11,618 nucleotides of DNA, taken from the NCBI GenBank assembly GCA_003520455.1, contig DOUV01000319.1, positions 4,473 through 16,090 on the forward strand, written 5' to 3'. Below are positions 5,054 to 11,618 of the stretch, one piece after another (position 1 is the first letter of the stretch; each line of letters opens with the position of its first letter). Source of the stretch: Chloroflexota bacterium (GTDB lineage Bacteria > Chloroflexota > Anaerolineae > Ardenticatenales > Ardenticatenaceae). The notes beneath the pieces are model-generated. The model was given only the letters and a program-made list of their open reading frames with translations. It had not been told where the DNA came from and searched no databases. Position numbers and translations under genes: made by a program.

Positions 5054-6277
5054 ATGCTTTTGAACAAACCACGGGCACACAAGATCATCCGGGAAGCAGG
5101 GCTCGATGTCTTGATCGCAACCCATCCGGATAACGTCGCCTACATGAGTGACTACCTCTGCATGTCGCACCGGATCACCCCGGGTGTGCAGGTCTACGGC
5201 ATTTTACCGGGCGATGATAGCCGGCCACTCGGGCTCGTCATCCCGTCGCTGGAGGTGGACGCCTGGGCCGAGCAACCGGGTGAGATCGAGCAGGTGTCCG
5301 TGTACGGAACGCTGTATCGGAACCGGGAAAGCAGCCGGGAGCTCGCCGCGGATGATCAACGGATCTACGACCACACGATCGCTAACGAGACGCCCCAGGA
5401 CGCACTGGCGGCTCTGGTGGCTACGCTGGATGAACGCGGGCTGGCAGACGCGGCTATCGGCGTGGACGAAAGCAATCTGGAAGCTGAGGCATGGAAGGCG
5501 ATGATCGCTGCCTTGCCCCGCGCTCGGGTTGTGCCCGCGGCCTCCCTGTTTCGCCAGATTCGCATGATCAAGACCGAAGAGGAGATCCGGCGGATGGCAC
5601 GCTCGGCGGAGATCACCGAACGGGCTATCCAGCACCTCTTCTCGTGTGCCCGCGAGGGCATCACCGAGCGCGAGCTGGCCAACCAGTTCAACGCGCGGGT
5701 TGCCGAATTGGGCGGCCTCCCCGGCTTCTGGATCGTGAGTGCCGGGCGGCGCACGGCCCACACCCACGCCCGCCAGAGCGACTACGCGGTCAGGCAGGGC
5801 GATTTCATCAAGGTGGATATGGGCTGCACCTGCAACTTTTACTGGTCGGATGTGGGTCGCACCAAAGCGCTGGGAGAGCCCGGCGACCGTGAGCGCCGGA
5901 TCTATGAGATCCTGTGTGCCGGCTTGCGCGCGGCCATTGACCGGGCGCGGCCGGGCGCGTACGCGTCTGAACTCTACGATACCGCCATCCAGACGATCAG
6001 AGAGCTCGGGCTCCCGGACTACCGGCGGCACCACTGCGGGCATGGCATCGGAATCTCCGTCTATGATCCTCCGTTGATCCAACCACGAGACTACCAGGAT
6101 ATCTATGGGGTCGGGAGCGAGGACGTGATGCTCGAGGCCGGTATGGCCATCAACCTGGAAACGCCCTACTACCTGCTCGGCGAGTGCGGTTTTATTGTCG
6201 AGGAAACTGTGGTTGTTCGTGATGATGGTCCTCACGTCCTGACCTGGATGGATCACTCACCGACGATCTCTTCATAG
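5054..6277 (+). CDS. M24-family Xaa-Pro peptidase/prolidase-like metallopeptidase
   Basis: This 407-residue protein has an N-terminal creatinase/prolidase domain (about 1-165) and a pita-bread M24 catalytic domain (about 170-400). All five dinuclear metal ligands are visible: D255 and D266 (KVDMG...SDVGRT), H330 (CGHGIG), E369 (NLET) and E383 (FIVEET). The second His usual a few residues after GHGIG in many prolidases is replaced in SVYDPP, which may change specificity. GGAAGGAG (5041-5048) five bases before the ATG supports the start. Such enzymes cleave Xaa-Pro dipeptides or the N-terminal residue before Pro in the cytoplasm; creatinase-like or DMSP-lyase-like relatives exist, so the substrate is open. 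It lies between the M19 enzyme and an amidohydrolase, which suggests a shared peptide or amide catabolic route. Confidence 0.9.
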   Translation: MLLNKPRAHKIIREAGLDVLIATHPDNVAYMSDYLCMSHRITPGVQVYGILPGDDSRPLGLVIPSLEVDAWAEQPGEIEQVSVYGTLYRNRESSRELAADDQRIYDHTIANETPQDALAALVATLDERGLADAAIGVDESNLEAEAWKAMIAALPRARVVPAASLFRQIRMIKTEEEIRRMARSAEITERAIQHLFSCAREGITERELANQFNARVAELGGLPGFWIVSAGRRTAHTHARQSDYAVRQGDFIKVDMGCTCNFYWSDVGRTKALGEPGDRERRIYEILCAGLRAAIDRARPGAYASELYDTAIQTIRELGLPDYRRHHCGHGIGISVYDPPLIQPRDYQDIYGVGSEDVMLEAGMAINLETPYYLLGECGFIVEETVVVRDDGPHVLTWMDHSPTISS

Positions 6278-6350
6278 GGGCGGTGCGAGGCCGTGGAAGT
6301 CCCCGGCCCCACGCGCAGCCCCCATTCCAACCTCGAAAGGAGAGGTACCG

Positions 6351-7607
6351 ATGGCTATGAAACTCATCCGGAGCAAGCTGCTGATCGATGGAACCGGCCG
6401 CGATCCCATCCCCAATGGGGCTGTCCTGATTGAGGATGATCGCATTCGGGCTGTTGGGCCTGTTGAGGCGCTCGACTTTCCACAGGATATCGAAGAAATC
6501 GATCTCAGCGATCAGACCGTGCTGCCGGGGCTGGTAGATGCCCACAGCCACTGTGTCCTGCGCGGCGAGCGGCGCACCCTCTCCCAGCAGAACACGGACC
6601 CTCTGCCGCGCATGACGCTCAGAGCAGCCAACAACGTCCGCGCGGATCTCCTCTCGGGGGTCACCACCATGCGGACTCTGGGCGATCCCCACTACATCGA
6701 CGTCATGTTGCGAGACGCGATCAACGAGGGCGAGGTTCCTGGGCCCCGGCTGCTCGTATCTGGGCCCGCGTTGAGAGCGACCCACGGTCCCGGCCACACG
6801 TTGGGGCCGGGGATCGATGGGGTGGACGCGGTCCGGCACCAGGTCCGCGAGAACATCTTCAATGGGTCGGACGTGATCAAGATCTACGCCACGGGCTGGC
6901 TTACCGCCGATCCGGCCGCCTACCAGCTGCATCAATTCACCCGGACCACGCCCTACACCCGGGCGGAGTTCTGCGCCATTATGGACGAGGCGCATCGGAT
7001 CGGTTTGCGGGTGACGGCCCACGCCCATTGCGGTGCCGGGCTCCGTGATTGCATCGAGTGTGGCATCGACTCGATCGAGCACGCGGCGATGATGGAAGAA
7101 GAGGTCATCGACCTCTTCCTCAAACACGACACCTGGCTTGTCGGGACCCACACAGTTCTCTTCGATCCTGAAGTGGGCCTGATGGCGAAAAAGGATTTTG
7201 AGACGGTGCCGGCCTATCGTGATTCCCTTCTCCGCGTGCAAGAGACAGTCCTCACGATGCATACCCGGGCCATTGCCGCGGGGGTAAAATATTCGATGGG
7301 CAGCGACGCGCGCCATGGGTATTTCAGCCGGGACCTCGAATTCGTCAACAAACACCTGGGGATGTCGCCGATGGATGCGATCGTGGCCGGGACCCGCTCG
7401 GCCGCCACGGTTCTCGGCCTCGAAGGGATGGTGGGGACCCTTGAGGCAGGGAAGGTTGCAGATGTGATTTCCGTCAAAGGAAACCCGCTGGAGGATCTCA
7501 CGCTGCTGCGCAACGTTCAGATGGTGATGAAAGCGGGCAGGCGCTACGACCAACTCGCCGTCCGAGATCTGGGCGATGGCCACCCGACCGGAGACCAACC
7601 GAGATGA
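6351..7607 (+). CDS. Metal-dependent amidohydrolase (imidazolonepropionase-like)
   Basis: The 418-residue protein has a split N- and C-terminal beta-sandwich around a TIM barrel. Motifs in order are the H65/H67 pair in GLVDAHSH, K177 in IKIYATG (the lysine that is often the carbamylated metal bridge), H224/H226 in VTAHAH, H244 in SIEHA and D319 in GSDA. The C-terminal GTLEAGKVADVISVKGNPL segment (362-380) is the usual return to the sandwich domain. This set is typical of the imidazolonepropionase/Xaa-Pro-dipeptidase-like amidohydrolases, which hydrolyse cyclic amides or peptides such as Xaa-Arg/Lys. AAGGAGAGG (6337-6345) precedes the start; a second ATG at 6357 would shorten it by two residues. 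Its stop overlaps the next start as ATGA, which implies translational coupling to the amidohydrolase-2 gene. The exact substrate is not recognisable. Confidence 0.88.
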   Translation: MAMKLIRSKLLIDGTGRDPIPNGAVLIEDDRIRAVGPVEALDFPQDIEEIDLSDQTVLPGLVDAHSHCVLRGERRTLSQQNTDPLPRMTLRAANNVRADLLSGVTTMRTLGDPHYIDVMLRDAINEGEVPGPRLLVSGPALRATHGPGHTLGPGIDGVDAVRHQVRENIFNGSDVIKIYATGWLTADPAAYQLHQFTRTTPYTRAEFCAIMDEAHRIGLRVTAHAHCGAGLRDCIECGIDSIEHAAMMEEEVIDLFLKHDTWLVGTHTVLFDPEVGLMAKKDFETVPAYRDSLLRVQETVLTMHTRAIAAGVKYSMGSDARHGYFSRDLEFVNKHLGMSPMDAIVAGTRSAATVLGLEGMVGTLEAGKVADVISVKGNPLEDLTLLRNVQMVMKAGRRYDQLAVRDLGDGHPTGDQPR

Positions 7608-8431
7608 GCGCGAGGGAGTTGCCGGGGGTGGTCACCGCAGATTGCCACTCACACCTCTACCCCACCCCCAGGCGGCTCTATCCCCACCGCACGGTCACCT
7701 TCAGGGCCTCTGATCTGATCGCGCGGATGAACGAGTGGGGGGTGCAGTACAGTGGGGTGCTGGCTCACCCGGTCCCAGGCGCCTCTGTTGAAGCGGGTAC
7801 GGCAGAGCATGACCTCATCGCCGCAGAGATCGAGCCGTATCGCGACAGGCTGATCCTGTTCGCCTGGGCGACCCCGCGCTGGGGGCGGGCGGGGCTTGAA
7901 GAAAGCCGGCGCTGCCTGCGGGCAGGGAGCTGCCGCGGCCTGATCCTGGATCCCATTCAAGAAGGGTTTGAACTGGACGATCCCGCGCTCGACCCCCTCT
8001 GCGAGCTCGCCGCAGAGGCCGGCGTCCCGGTTTTTGTGGAAACCTATCTCGAGCACCGTGGGGCCGAACCGTGGCGGCTGATCGCGCGGGCGGCGCGCTC
8101 CCCGGAGGTCGCCTTTATCATGGCCCACATGGGCGGGATCGGCGTCCAGCAGAACATGAGCGGCGCCACACTGGCCTCGGACGTGGCCAATGTCTACCTC
8201 GAGAGTTCCTGCACCAAGAGCGACCCGTTCGCCATCTTCGAAGGGCCGGCCAGGATCCTCGGCGCGGAGCGCATCCTGTTGGGCTCCAACGGGCCCCTGC
8301 ACCACGTGGCCCTCAACCTTCGCAAGCTGGAACTCACGCAGCTCACGGAGGCCGAGAAACAGCTCATTCGCGGCCGCAATTTTCTGCGACTGGTCGGCGC
8401 GACGCCGGCCGAGCGGGCGGAGGTGCATTGA
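7604..8431 (+). CDS. Amidohydrolase-2 family protein with a substituted catalytic Asp
   Basis: The 275-residue protein is a TIM-barrel hydrolase or decarboxylase of the amidohydrolase-2 (ACMSD-like) type. It shows the metal motif H15/H17 in DCHSHL, the strand VPVFVETYLEH (141-151), H175 in FIMAHMGG and the C-terminal LLGSNGPLHH. In this family the last motif is normally GSD, with Asp acting as metal ligand and base; here it is N229 (codon AAC). The strand-5 position where a metal-binding His is common carries E146, and the lysine often found in GLKL is Leu (GLIL, 112-115). It may be catalytically altered, or act as a non-catalytic partner of its neighbour. Translation is probably coupled to the upstream amidohydrolase through the ATGA overlap. 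It aligns along its length with the next gene (for example GAEPWR in both), which points to tandem duplication. Confidence 0.85.
   Translation: MSARELPGVVTADCHSHLYPTPRRLYPHRTVTFRASDLIARMNEWGVQYSGVLAHPVPGASVEAGTAEHDLIAAEIEPYRDRLILFAWATPRWGRAGLEESRRCLRAGSCRGLILDPIQEGFELDDPALDPLCELAAEAGVPVFVETYLEHRGAEPWRLIARAARSPEVAFIMAHMGGIGVQQNMSGATLASDVANVYLESSCTKSDPFAIFEGPARILGAERILLGSNGPLHHVALNLRKLELTQLTEAEKQLIRGRNFLRLVGATPAERAEVH
8419..8424 (+). promoter_or_regulatory. Ribosome binding site of the second amidohydrolase-2 gene
   Basis: GGAGGT, nine bases before ATG 8434, inside the end of the preceding gene. It selects ATG 8434 although the frame is open from 8071; the upstream part is an out-of-frame translation of the preceding gene. 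Confidence 0.75.
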
Positions 8432-8433
8432 AG

Positions 8434-9267
8434 ATGAGAGAGGGCCATTTTGTCGTCGATGCGCACGTCCACGTCATTCGGGGCGCGATTGACTCCACCT
8501 TTGCCGAGCCCAGTGGGCGCGCGAGCCGCTCGCCGGCGATCAGCGCCGAGGAGGTCGTGGCGCGCATGGAGCGCTACGGCATCGACACGTCGGTGCTGAT
8601 CGTGCACGCCTGGTCCGATACCTCCATCGACGAAGTGCGCCATGAACATGACATCGTGGCCGAGGATATCAGACGCTATCCGGAGCGCTTCACCGGTGTC
8701 TGCACGGCCGATCCGCGTCAGGGACAGCGGGCGGTCGATGAGGTCAGGCGCGCCGTGGAAGAACTGGGCTACTGCGGGCTCAAGCTGCTGCCCTCTTTTC
8801 ATAACTACCTGGTGGATAGTGCCCTGGTCGATCCACTCATGCGAGTCGCTGCGGACTCCTCGTTGCCGGTCCTCTACTGCAGCCAGTGGCACTTCTACGG
8901 CGCTGAGCCCTGGCGTTGGGTTCGCCTGGCCCGCCGGTATCCCGAACTGACCTTTGTCATGTGCCACATGGGCATCGACCCGTTTGTCACCGAGAGCCTG
9001 GTGGTCCCCCACATGGTCGCCGAGGCCCCCAACATCGTCCTGGAGACCTCCGCCACGACCACAGATCCGTATGGTGTGTTCACAGCACCGGCGGAAATCC
9101 TGGGTCCGGACCGGCTCATGTGGGGCTCGGATGGCGGCCCCTTCCTCCATCCGGAGCTTGAGCTGTTAAAGCTGGATCTGGCTGGGCTTGAACCGGGGGC
9201 CAAGCGCATGGTGCTGGGCGGGACCGCGGCGCGAGTGTTTGGCATCGCACAGCCCAATCCTCTCTGA
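8434..9267 (+). CDS. Amidohydrolase-2 family metal-dependent hydrolase (intact active site)
   Basis: The 277-residue protein is a paralogue of the gene two bases upstream. It keeps the amidohydrolase-2 signature: H11/H13 in DAHVHV, K117 in GLKLLPSF, H178 in FVMCHMG and D233 in WGSDGGP. The strand-5 site reads C149 with H153 close by (YCSQWHFYGAEPWR), which differs from the common VHTG form. The family includes ACMSD, resorcylate decarboxylases and related lactonases and hydrolases; no member is identified by these residues. No signal peptide is seen, so it should act in the cytoplasm. It could form a hetero-oligomer with the Asn-substituted paralogue. It is the last gene of the hydrolase run; a palindromic repeat follows 13 bases after the stop. 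Confidence 0.88.
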   Translation: MREGHFVVDAHVHVIRGAIDSTFAEPSGRASRSPAISAEEVVARMERYGIDTSVLIVHAWSDTSIDEVRHEHDIVAEDIRRYPERFTGVCTADPRQGQRAVDEVRRAVEELGYCGLKLLPSFHNYLVDSALVDPLMRVAADSSLPVLYCSQWHFYGAEPWRWVRLARRYPELTFVMCHMGIDPFVTESLVVPHMVAEAPNIVLETSATTTDPYGVFTAPAEILGPDRLMWGSDGGPFLHPELELLKLDLAGLEPGAKRMVLGGTAARVFGIAQPNPL

Positions 9268-9280
9268 GGCCTGGAACATC

Positions 9281-9357
9281 GGTCAAGTCATCGCCGTGGA
9301 GGTGCCGTCGGAGACTTCCGAAGTCTTCCAAGACTTCGGAAGTCTGACTCCTTGACC
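9281..9357. repeat. Palindromic repeat element, copy 1 (nested inverted repeats)
   Basis: Outer arms GGTCAAG (9281-9287) and CTTGACC (9351-9357) enclose a perfect 16-base inverted repeat (9312-9327 and 9330-9345, AGACTTCCGAAGTCTT and its complement). The arm core is itself nearly self-complementary, so cruciform forms are possible. A related but shorter copy lies at 11555-11600. It starts 13 bases after the amidohydrolase stop and could end transcription there, but no T-run follows. Confidence 0.85.
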
Positions 9358-9449
9358 GGCGCTCTGGCGGGTCGGGATGGCCCGGCGTCGAGGAACGGCG
9401 GCGGAGCGGGGGGCGAGCTCGCAATCGCGGTCTAACCAGGAGCGATGCA

Positions 9450-10544
9450 ATGGGAAACAGCTTGATCAGCCGGGTCCGCCAACCGGTCAAGCGGGAAGGA
9501 TCGGAGCAGTACCTGCTGATCACCCTGCTGAGCTTTGCTGCCTCGGTCATCCTGACCCGGTTATTTCTGGGAATCACCGGCTACCCGCAACTTGGGACGC
9601 GGCAGCTCCACATCGCGCACGTCGTGTGGGGTGGCCTGTTGCTGTTCGTGGCTTCGCTGCTGCCCTTGATTCTGGCCAACCGCTGGGTTTACACGGCCGG
9701 CGCGCTGCTGAGTGGGGTCGGGGTTGGGTTGTTCATCGACGAAGTCGGCAAATTCATCACCCAGACCAACGATTACTTCTACCCGGTAGCCGCGCCGATC
9801 ATCTACGCCTTCTTTCTCATGACGGTGCTGCTATACTTGCGGGTCCGCCGCCCGCCCTCGCAGGATGCCAGGGCCGAGTTGTACCGCGCCCTCGACGCCC
9901 TGGCCGAGGTGATCGACCATGATCTGGAACCTCGGGAGTGGGCTGACCTTGAGGCGCGTCTTCGCCAGGTCGCGCGACGCGCGACCCATCCGGAGCTGGC
10001 CCGATTGGCGAACGCGCTGCTCGATTTCCTGGCGTCGGATGCCCTCGAGCTGGTCCCGGATACGCCGCGGATCTGGGAGCGGCTACAGAAGCGGGGGCGC
10101 ATCTTCGAAGCCCGTTGGATCAACCGAAGTCGTCTGAAAATGGTCCTCATCATCGGATTGATCGTTTCGGGGCTCCCCGCGTTGAACATCTTAATTCCGC
10201 TCCTCCTGCTGGCTCCGGCATCGCCGTCTCTCCGAGGAGAGATCCTGGCGCTCTTGCCGGCCGCCGAGCAACTGACCAGAATCGGCAGCCTCACCTGGAT
10301 CCTGCTGCGACTGGCGCTGGACGGCGTCGCGAACCTGCCGTTGCTGATTGCAGCGGGTTTCCTGATCGCCGGGCAGGAGCGGCGGGGCATCACAGTCGCC
10401 TACGTGGGCCTCCTATTCGCACTGACCGTGGTCAACCTGCTGATCTTCTACTTCGACCAGTTTCAGGCCATTGCCGAGTCGATGGTCCAGTTTGGGTTGC
10501 TGCTCGGGACGATCCACTACCGGCAGCGTTACCTGGGCGGCTAA
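9450..10544 (+). CDS. Polytopic membrane protein of unknown function
   Basis: I do not recognise a named family for this 364-residue protein. Hydrophobic segments lie at about 21-42, 54-76, 81-97, 110-131, 229-256, 281-307, 313-336 and a weaker one at 340-355, giving seven or eight membrane spans. Between spans 4 and 5 is a charged, probably cytoplasmic helical region (132-228) rich in Arg, Glu, Asp and Leu. The polar stretch LFIDEVGKFITQTNDYFYP (94-112), carrying D97, E98, K101, N107 and D108 between two spans, is conspicuous and could be a functional site. HIAHVVWGG (54-62) starts the second span with two His. AGGAG (9438-9442) seven bases before ATG 9450 supports the start. It is separated from the hydrolase genes by a palindromic repeat and from the AIM24 gene by 180 bases that contain a candidate promoter. 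Confidence 0.8.
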   Translation: MGNSLISRVRQPVKREGSEQYLLITLLSFAASVILTRLFLGITGYPQLGTRQLHIAHVVWGGLLLFVASLLPLILANRWVYTAGALLSGVGVGLFIDEVGKFITQTNDYFYPVAAPIIYAFFLMTVLLYLRVRRPPSQDARAELYRALDALAEVIDHDLEPREWADLEARLRQVARRATHPELARLANALLDFLASDALELVPDTPRIWERLQKRGRIFEARWINRSRLKMVLIIGLIVSGLPALNILIPLLLLAPASPSLRGEILALLPAAEQLTRIGSLTWILLRLALDGVANLPLLIAAGFLIAGQERRGITVAYVGLLFALTVVNLLIFYFDQFQAIAESMVQFGLLLGTIHYRQRYLGG

Positions 10545-10606
10545 CGGTCCGTCACGAACCAGGCCGTCCGGCGGCTGGGGTGTGCGCGGGAAGCCGGAGG
10601 AACGGC

Positions 10607-10635
10607 TTACCAGCCGAGCTGTCTTGCTCTATACT
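10607..10635 (+). promoter_or_regulatory. Candidate sigma-70-type promoter for the AIM24-like gene
   Basis: TTACCA (10607-10612, four of six matches to TTGACA) and TATACT (10630-10635, five of six to TATAAT) are separated by 17 bases. It lies in the 180-base gap before the AIM24-like gene, in otherwise GC-rich sequence. Transcription would start near 10642 and give a leader of about 80 bases. Confidence 0.45.
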
Positions 10636-10657
10636 GTCGGCCTCATGATGGGTTCGA

Positions 10658-10690
10658 GGCCTGGACTCAGGCCGCTGCAAACGGGCAGCG
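10658..10690 (+). promoter_or_regulatory. Two adjacent hairpins in the leader of the AIM24-like gene
   Basis: GGCCTG (10658-10663) pairs with CAGGCC (10668-10673) around GACT. CGCTGC (10673-10678) pairs with GCAGCG (10685-10690) around six bases. Both stems are perfect and share the boundary base 10673. They lie between the candidate promoter and the start codon. No known riboswitch is recognised. Confidence 0.45.
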
Positions 10691-10724
10691 AACTCACCAG
10701 GCTCAGGAAAGGATTGACCTCGTC

Positions 10725-11438
10725 ATGCAAACCGAAATCCTCTACCGTCCCTCGTACTCGCTCACTCGAGTCCGGCTCGATCCGAACGAAGCGATTCGGG
10801 TCGAGGCCGGTTCGATGGTCAGCATGTCGAGCGGGATGAGTATCGAGACCGGGATGCAGGGTGGGCTGCTCAAGTCGCTCGCCCGCTCGATCTTCGGCGG
10901 TGAGTCGTTCTTCATCAACACATACAAGGCTCCGTCAACCGGCGGTGAGATCAACCTGGCCCCGGCGCTGCCCGGCGATATGTCCGTGCTGGAATTGCAG
11001 GGTGAATCCCTGATGGTGCAATCCGGCGCCTTTGTCGCCTCGGCGACGAGTGTGAACGTGGACACGGCGTGGGGCGGCGCGAAGACCTTCTTCGCCTCTG
11101 AAGGTCTGATCATGCTCAAGGTCAGCGGCTCTGGGCCGGTCATCCTGGCCAGTTACGGCGCCATCCACGAGATGAACCTCGACCGGGATCAAACGATGAC
11201 GGTAGATACCGGCCACCTGGTGGCGTTTAGCGAGGGCGTCGGCTTTCAGGTCCGGCGGGTGGGCGGGATGACCTCCACGCTGTTTAGCGGCGAAGGGCTG
11301 GTGGTGGACCTGACCGGGCCGGGACGCGTCCTCATGCAGACTCGCTCCGCGGATGCCTTCCTGACGTGGCTGCTGCCCAGGCTGCCGATTCAGAAATCGG
11401 GCGACAAGGAGGGTGGATTCACGCTGAGGTTGGGGTGA
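10725..11438 (+). CDS. AIM24 / TIGR00266-family protein
   Basis: The 237-residue protein has the all-beta, glycine-rich pattern of the AIM24 (TIGR00266) family at full length. Visible signatures are LDPNEAIRVEAGSMVSM (18-34), GGLLKSLARSIFGGESFFINTY (46-67), LAPALPGDM, LKVSGSGPVILASYGAI and the C-terminal GEGLVVDLTGPGRVLMQTRS. No signal peptide, membrane span or enzymatic motif is seen. The family takes its name from a yeast mitochondrial inner-membrane protein; the molecular role of the bacterial members is not established, so none is assigned. The ribosome site is modest (AAAGGA, 10708-10713, eleven bases before the ATG), so expression may depend on leader structure. It stands 180 bases from the upstream membrane-protein gene and has its own candidate promoter. 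Confidence 0.9.
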   Translation: MQTEILYRPSYSLTRVRLDPNEAIRVEAGSMVSMSSGMSIETGMQGGLLKSLARSIFGGESFFINTYKAPSTGGEINLAPALPGDMSVLELQGESLMVQSGAFVASATSVNVDTAWGGAKTFFASEGLIMLKVSGSGPVILASYGAIHEMNLDRDQTMTVDTGHLVAFSEGVGFQVRRVGGMTSTLFSGEGLVVDLTGPGRVLMQTRSADAFLTWLLPRLPIQKSGDKEGGFTLRLG

Positions 11439-11510
11439 TGATCGAGGTGTACCGGGTCTCCTCCGAAGGCAGTAGACCTCTTCCACCGTTCAGTCGTTGA
11501 ATGCTGCAGG

Positions 11511-11540
11511 CAGCAGTGCTATGCTGCTGACCGTGCTTTT
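11511..11540 (+). terminator. Weak candidate terminator after the AIM24-like gene
   Basis: CAGCAG (11511-11516) pairs with CTGCTG (11524-11529) around seven bases, and a short TTTT follows at 11537-11540. The stem is short and the T-run is seven bases away, so this is only a possible intrinsic terminator. Nothing else is recognised in 11439-11554. Confidence 0.25.
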
Positions 11541-11554
11541 GCCCCTGGCGCGCC

Positions 11555-11600
11555 GGTCAAGTCATCCCACCGGAGGTGGGAGCGAAGACTTCCGAAGTCT
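11555..11600. repeat. Palindromic repeat element, copy 2 (short form)
   Basis: GGTCAAGTCATC (11555-11566), a 19-base spacer and AGACTTCCGAAGTCT (11586-11600) repeat 9281-9326 in the same orientation and spacing, with 37 of 46 bases identical. The second half of the inverted repeat seen in copy 1 is missing. A local hairpin CCCACC/GGTGGG (11566-11571/11575-11580) is private to this copy. The window ends 18 bases later, so the element's true end is not visible. Confidence 0.8.
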
Positions 11601-11618
11601 GGTAGGGATCGTGCTTGC

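Noticed and set aside
6192..7598. Long antisense open frame (468 codons) on the - strand opposite the imidazolonepropionase-like gene
   Set aside because: The + strand carries a complete amidohydrolase with all metal motifs. The antisense product has no recognisable motif, and such shadows are usual in GC-rich DNA. The same applies to the - strand frames at 5204-6256, 8194-9150, 7649-8428 and 2375-3169.
8071..8433. N-terminal extension of the second amidohydrolase-2 gene into the preceding gene
   Set aside because: It is an out-of-frame reading of the upstream paralogue. GGAGGT before ATG 8434 and the DAHVHV motif near the N-terminus fix the start.
10674..10720. Resemblance to the small bacterial SRP RNA core (ACCAGG...CAGGAAAGG)
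   Set aside because: The GGAA tetraloop with closing C-G and the AGCA internal loop are missing, and the 3' strand would run into the AIM24 coding region.
11521..11618. Possible start of a new gene at ATG 11521, open to the window end
   Set aside because: No ribosome site, it runs through the palindromic repeat, and the 32 residues match nothing recognisable. It cannot be judged without the next bases.

Overview
The window is bacterial: GC-rich (clearly above 60% by eye), tightly packed, with all ten intact genes on the + strand and several intergenic gaps filled with palindromic repeats. I recognise no ribosomal RNA, tRNA, CRISPR array, transposase or phage gene. The gene families, together with dispersed palindromes built from 7-base units, suggest a member of the Chloroflexota (Anaerolineae-like). 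This is an inference from style, not proven by a marker gene.

Layout. (1) 1-134: leader with two interleaved inverted repeats. (2) 135-3616: a beta-oxidation-like cluster made of a VOC/methylmalonyl-CoA-epimerase-like protein (135-563), a decayed acyl-CoA dehydrogenase pseudogene (about 662-1046), a MaoC-type (R)-enoyl-CoA hydratase (1086-1544), a FabG-like short-chain dehydrogenase (1548-2318) and a thiolase (2408-3616). (3) 3617-3951: 335 bases without a gene, filled by a heptad-based hairpin and two copies of a composite palindromic repeat. (4) 3952-9267: a hydrolase cluster made of an M19 membrane-dipeptidase-like enzyme, an M24 Xaa-Pro-peptidase-like enzyme, an imidazolonepropionase-like amidohydrolase and two tandem related amidohydrolase-2 (ACMSD-type) proteins. 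The last three are overlapping or nearly abutting and probably translationally coupled. (5) 9281-11600: a polytopic membrane protein of unknown function and an AIM24/TIGR00266-family protein, bracketed by two direct copies of another palindromic element.

How the genes work together. Hydratase-2, (R)-type short-chain dehydrogenase and thiolase are the separate-polypeptide counterparts of the peroxisomal MFE-2 plus SCPx arrangement. They would hydrate, oxidise and cleave an enoyl-CoA through the (R)-3-hydroxy intermediate. The first-step acyl-CoA dehydrogenase survives only as three out-of-frame fragments, so the operon must borrow that step or start from an already unsaturated CoA ester. The hydrolase cluster looks like small-peptide or cyclic-amide catabolism, with substrates unknown. 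One of its two tandem amidohydrolases has Asn where the usual catalytic metal-binding Asp should be.

I see no obviously new defence or mobile system. The most unusual content is the intergenic repeats (inverted heptads on both sides of the thiolase, modular hairpin repeats, and a repeat-bracketed two-gene module), the pseudogene fused in frame to the hydratase, and substituted catalytic residues in the VOC protein and one amidohydrolase.
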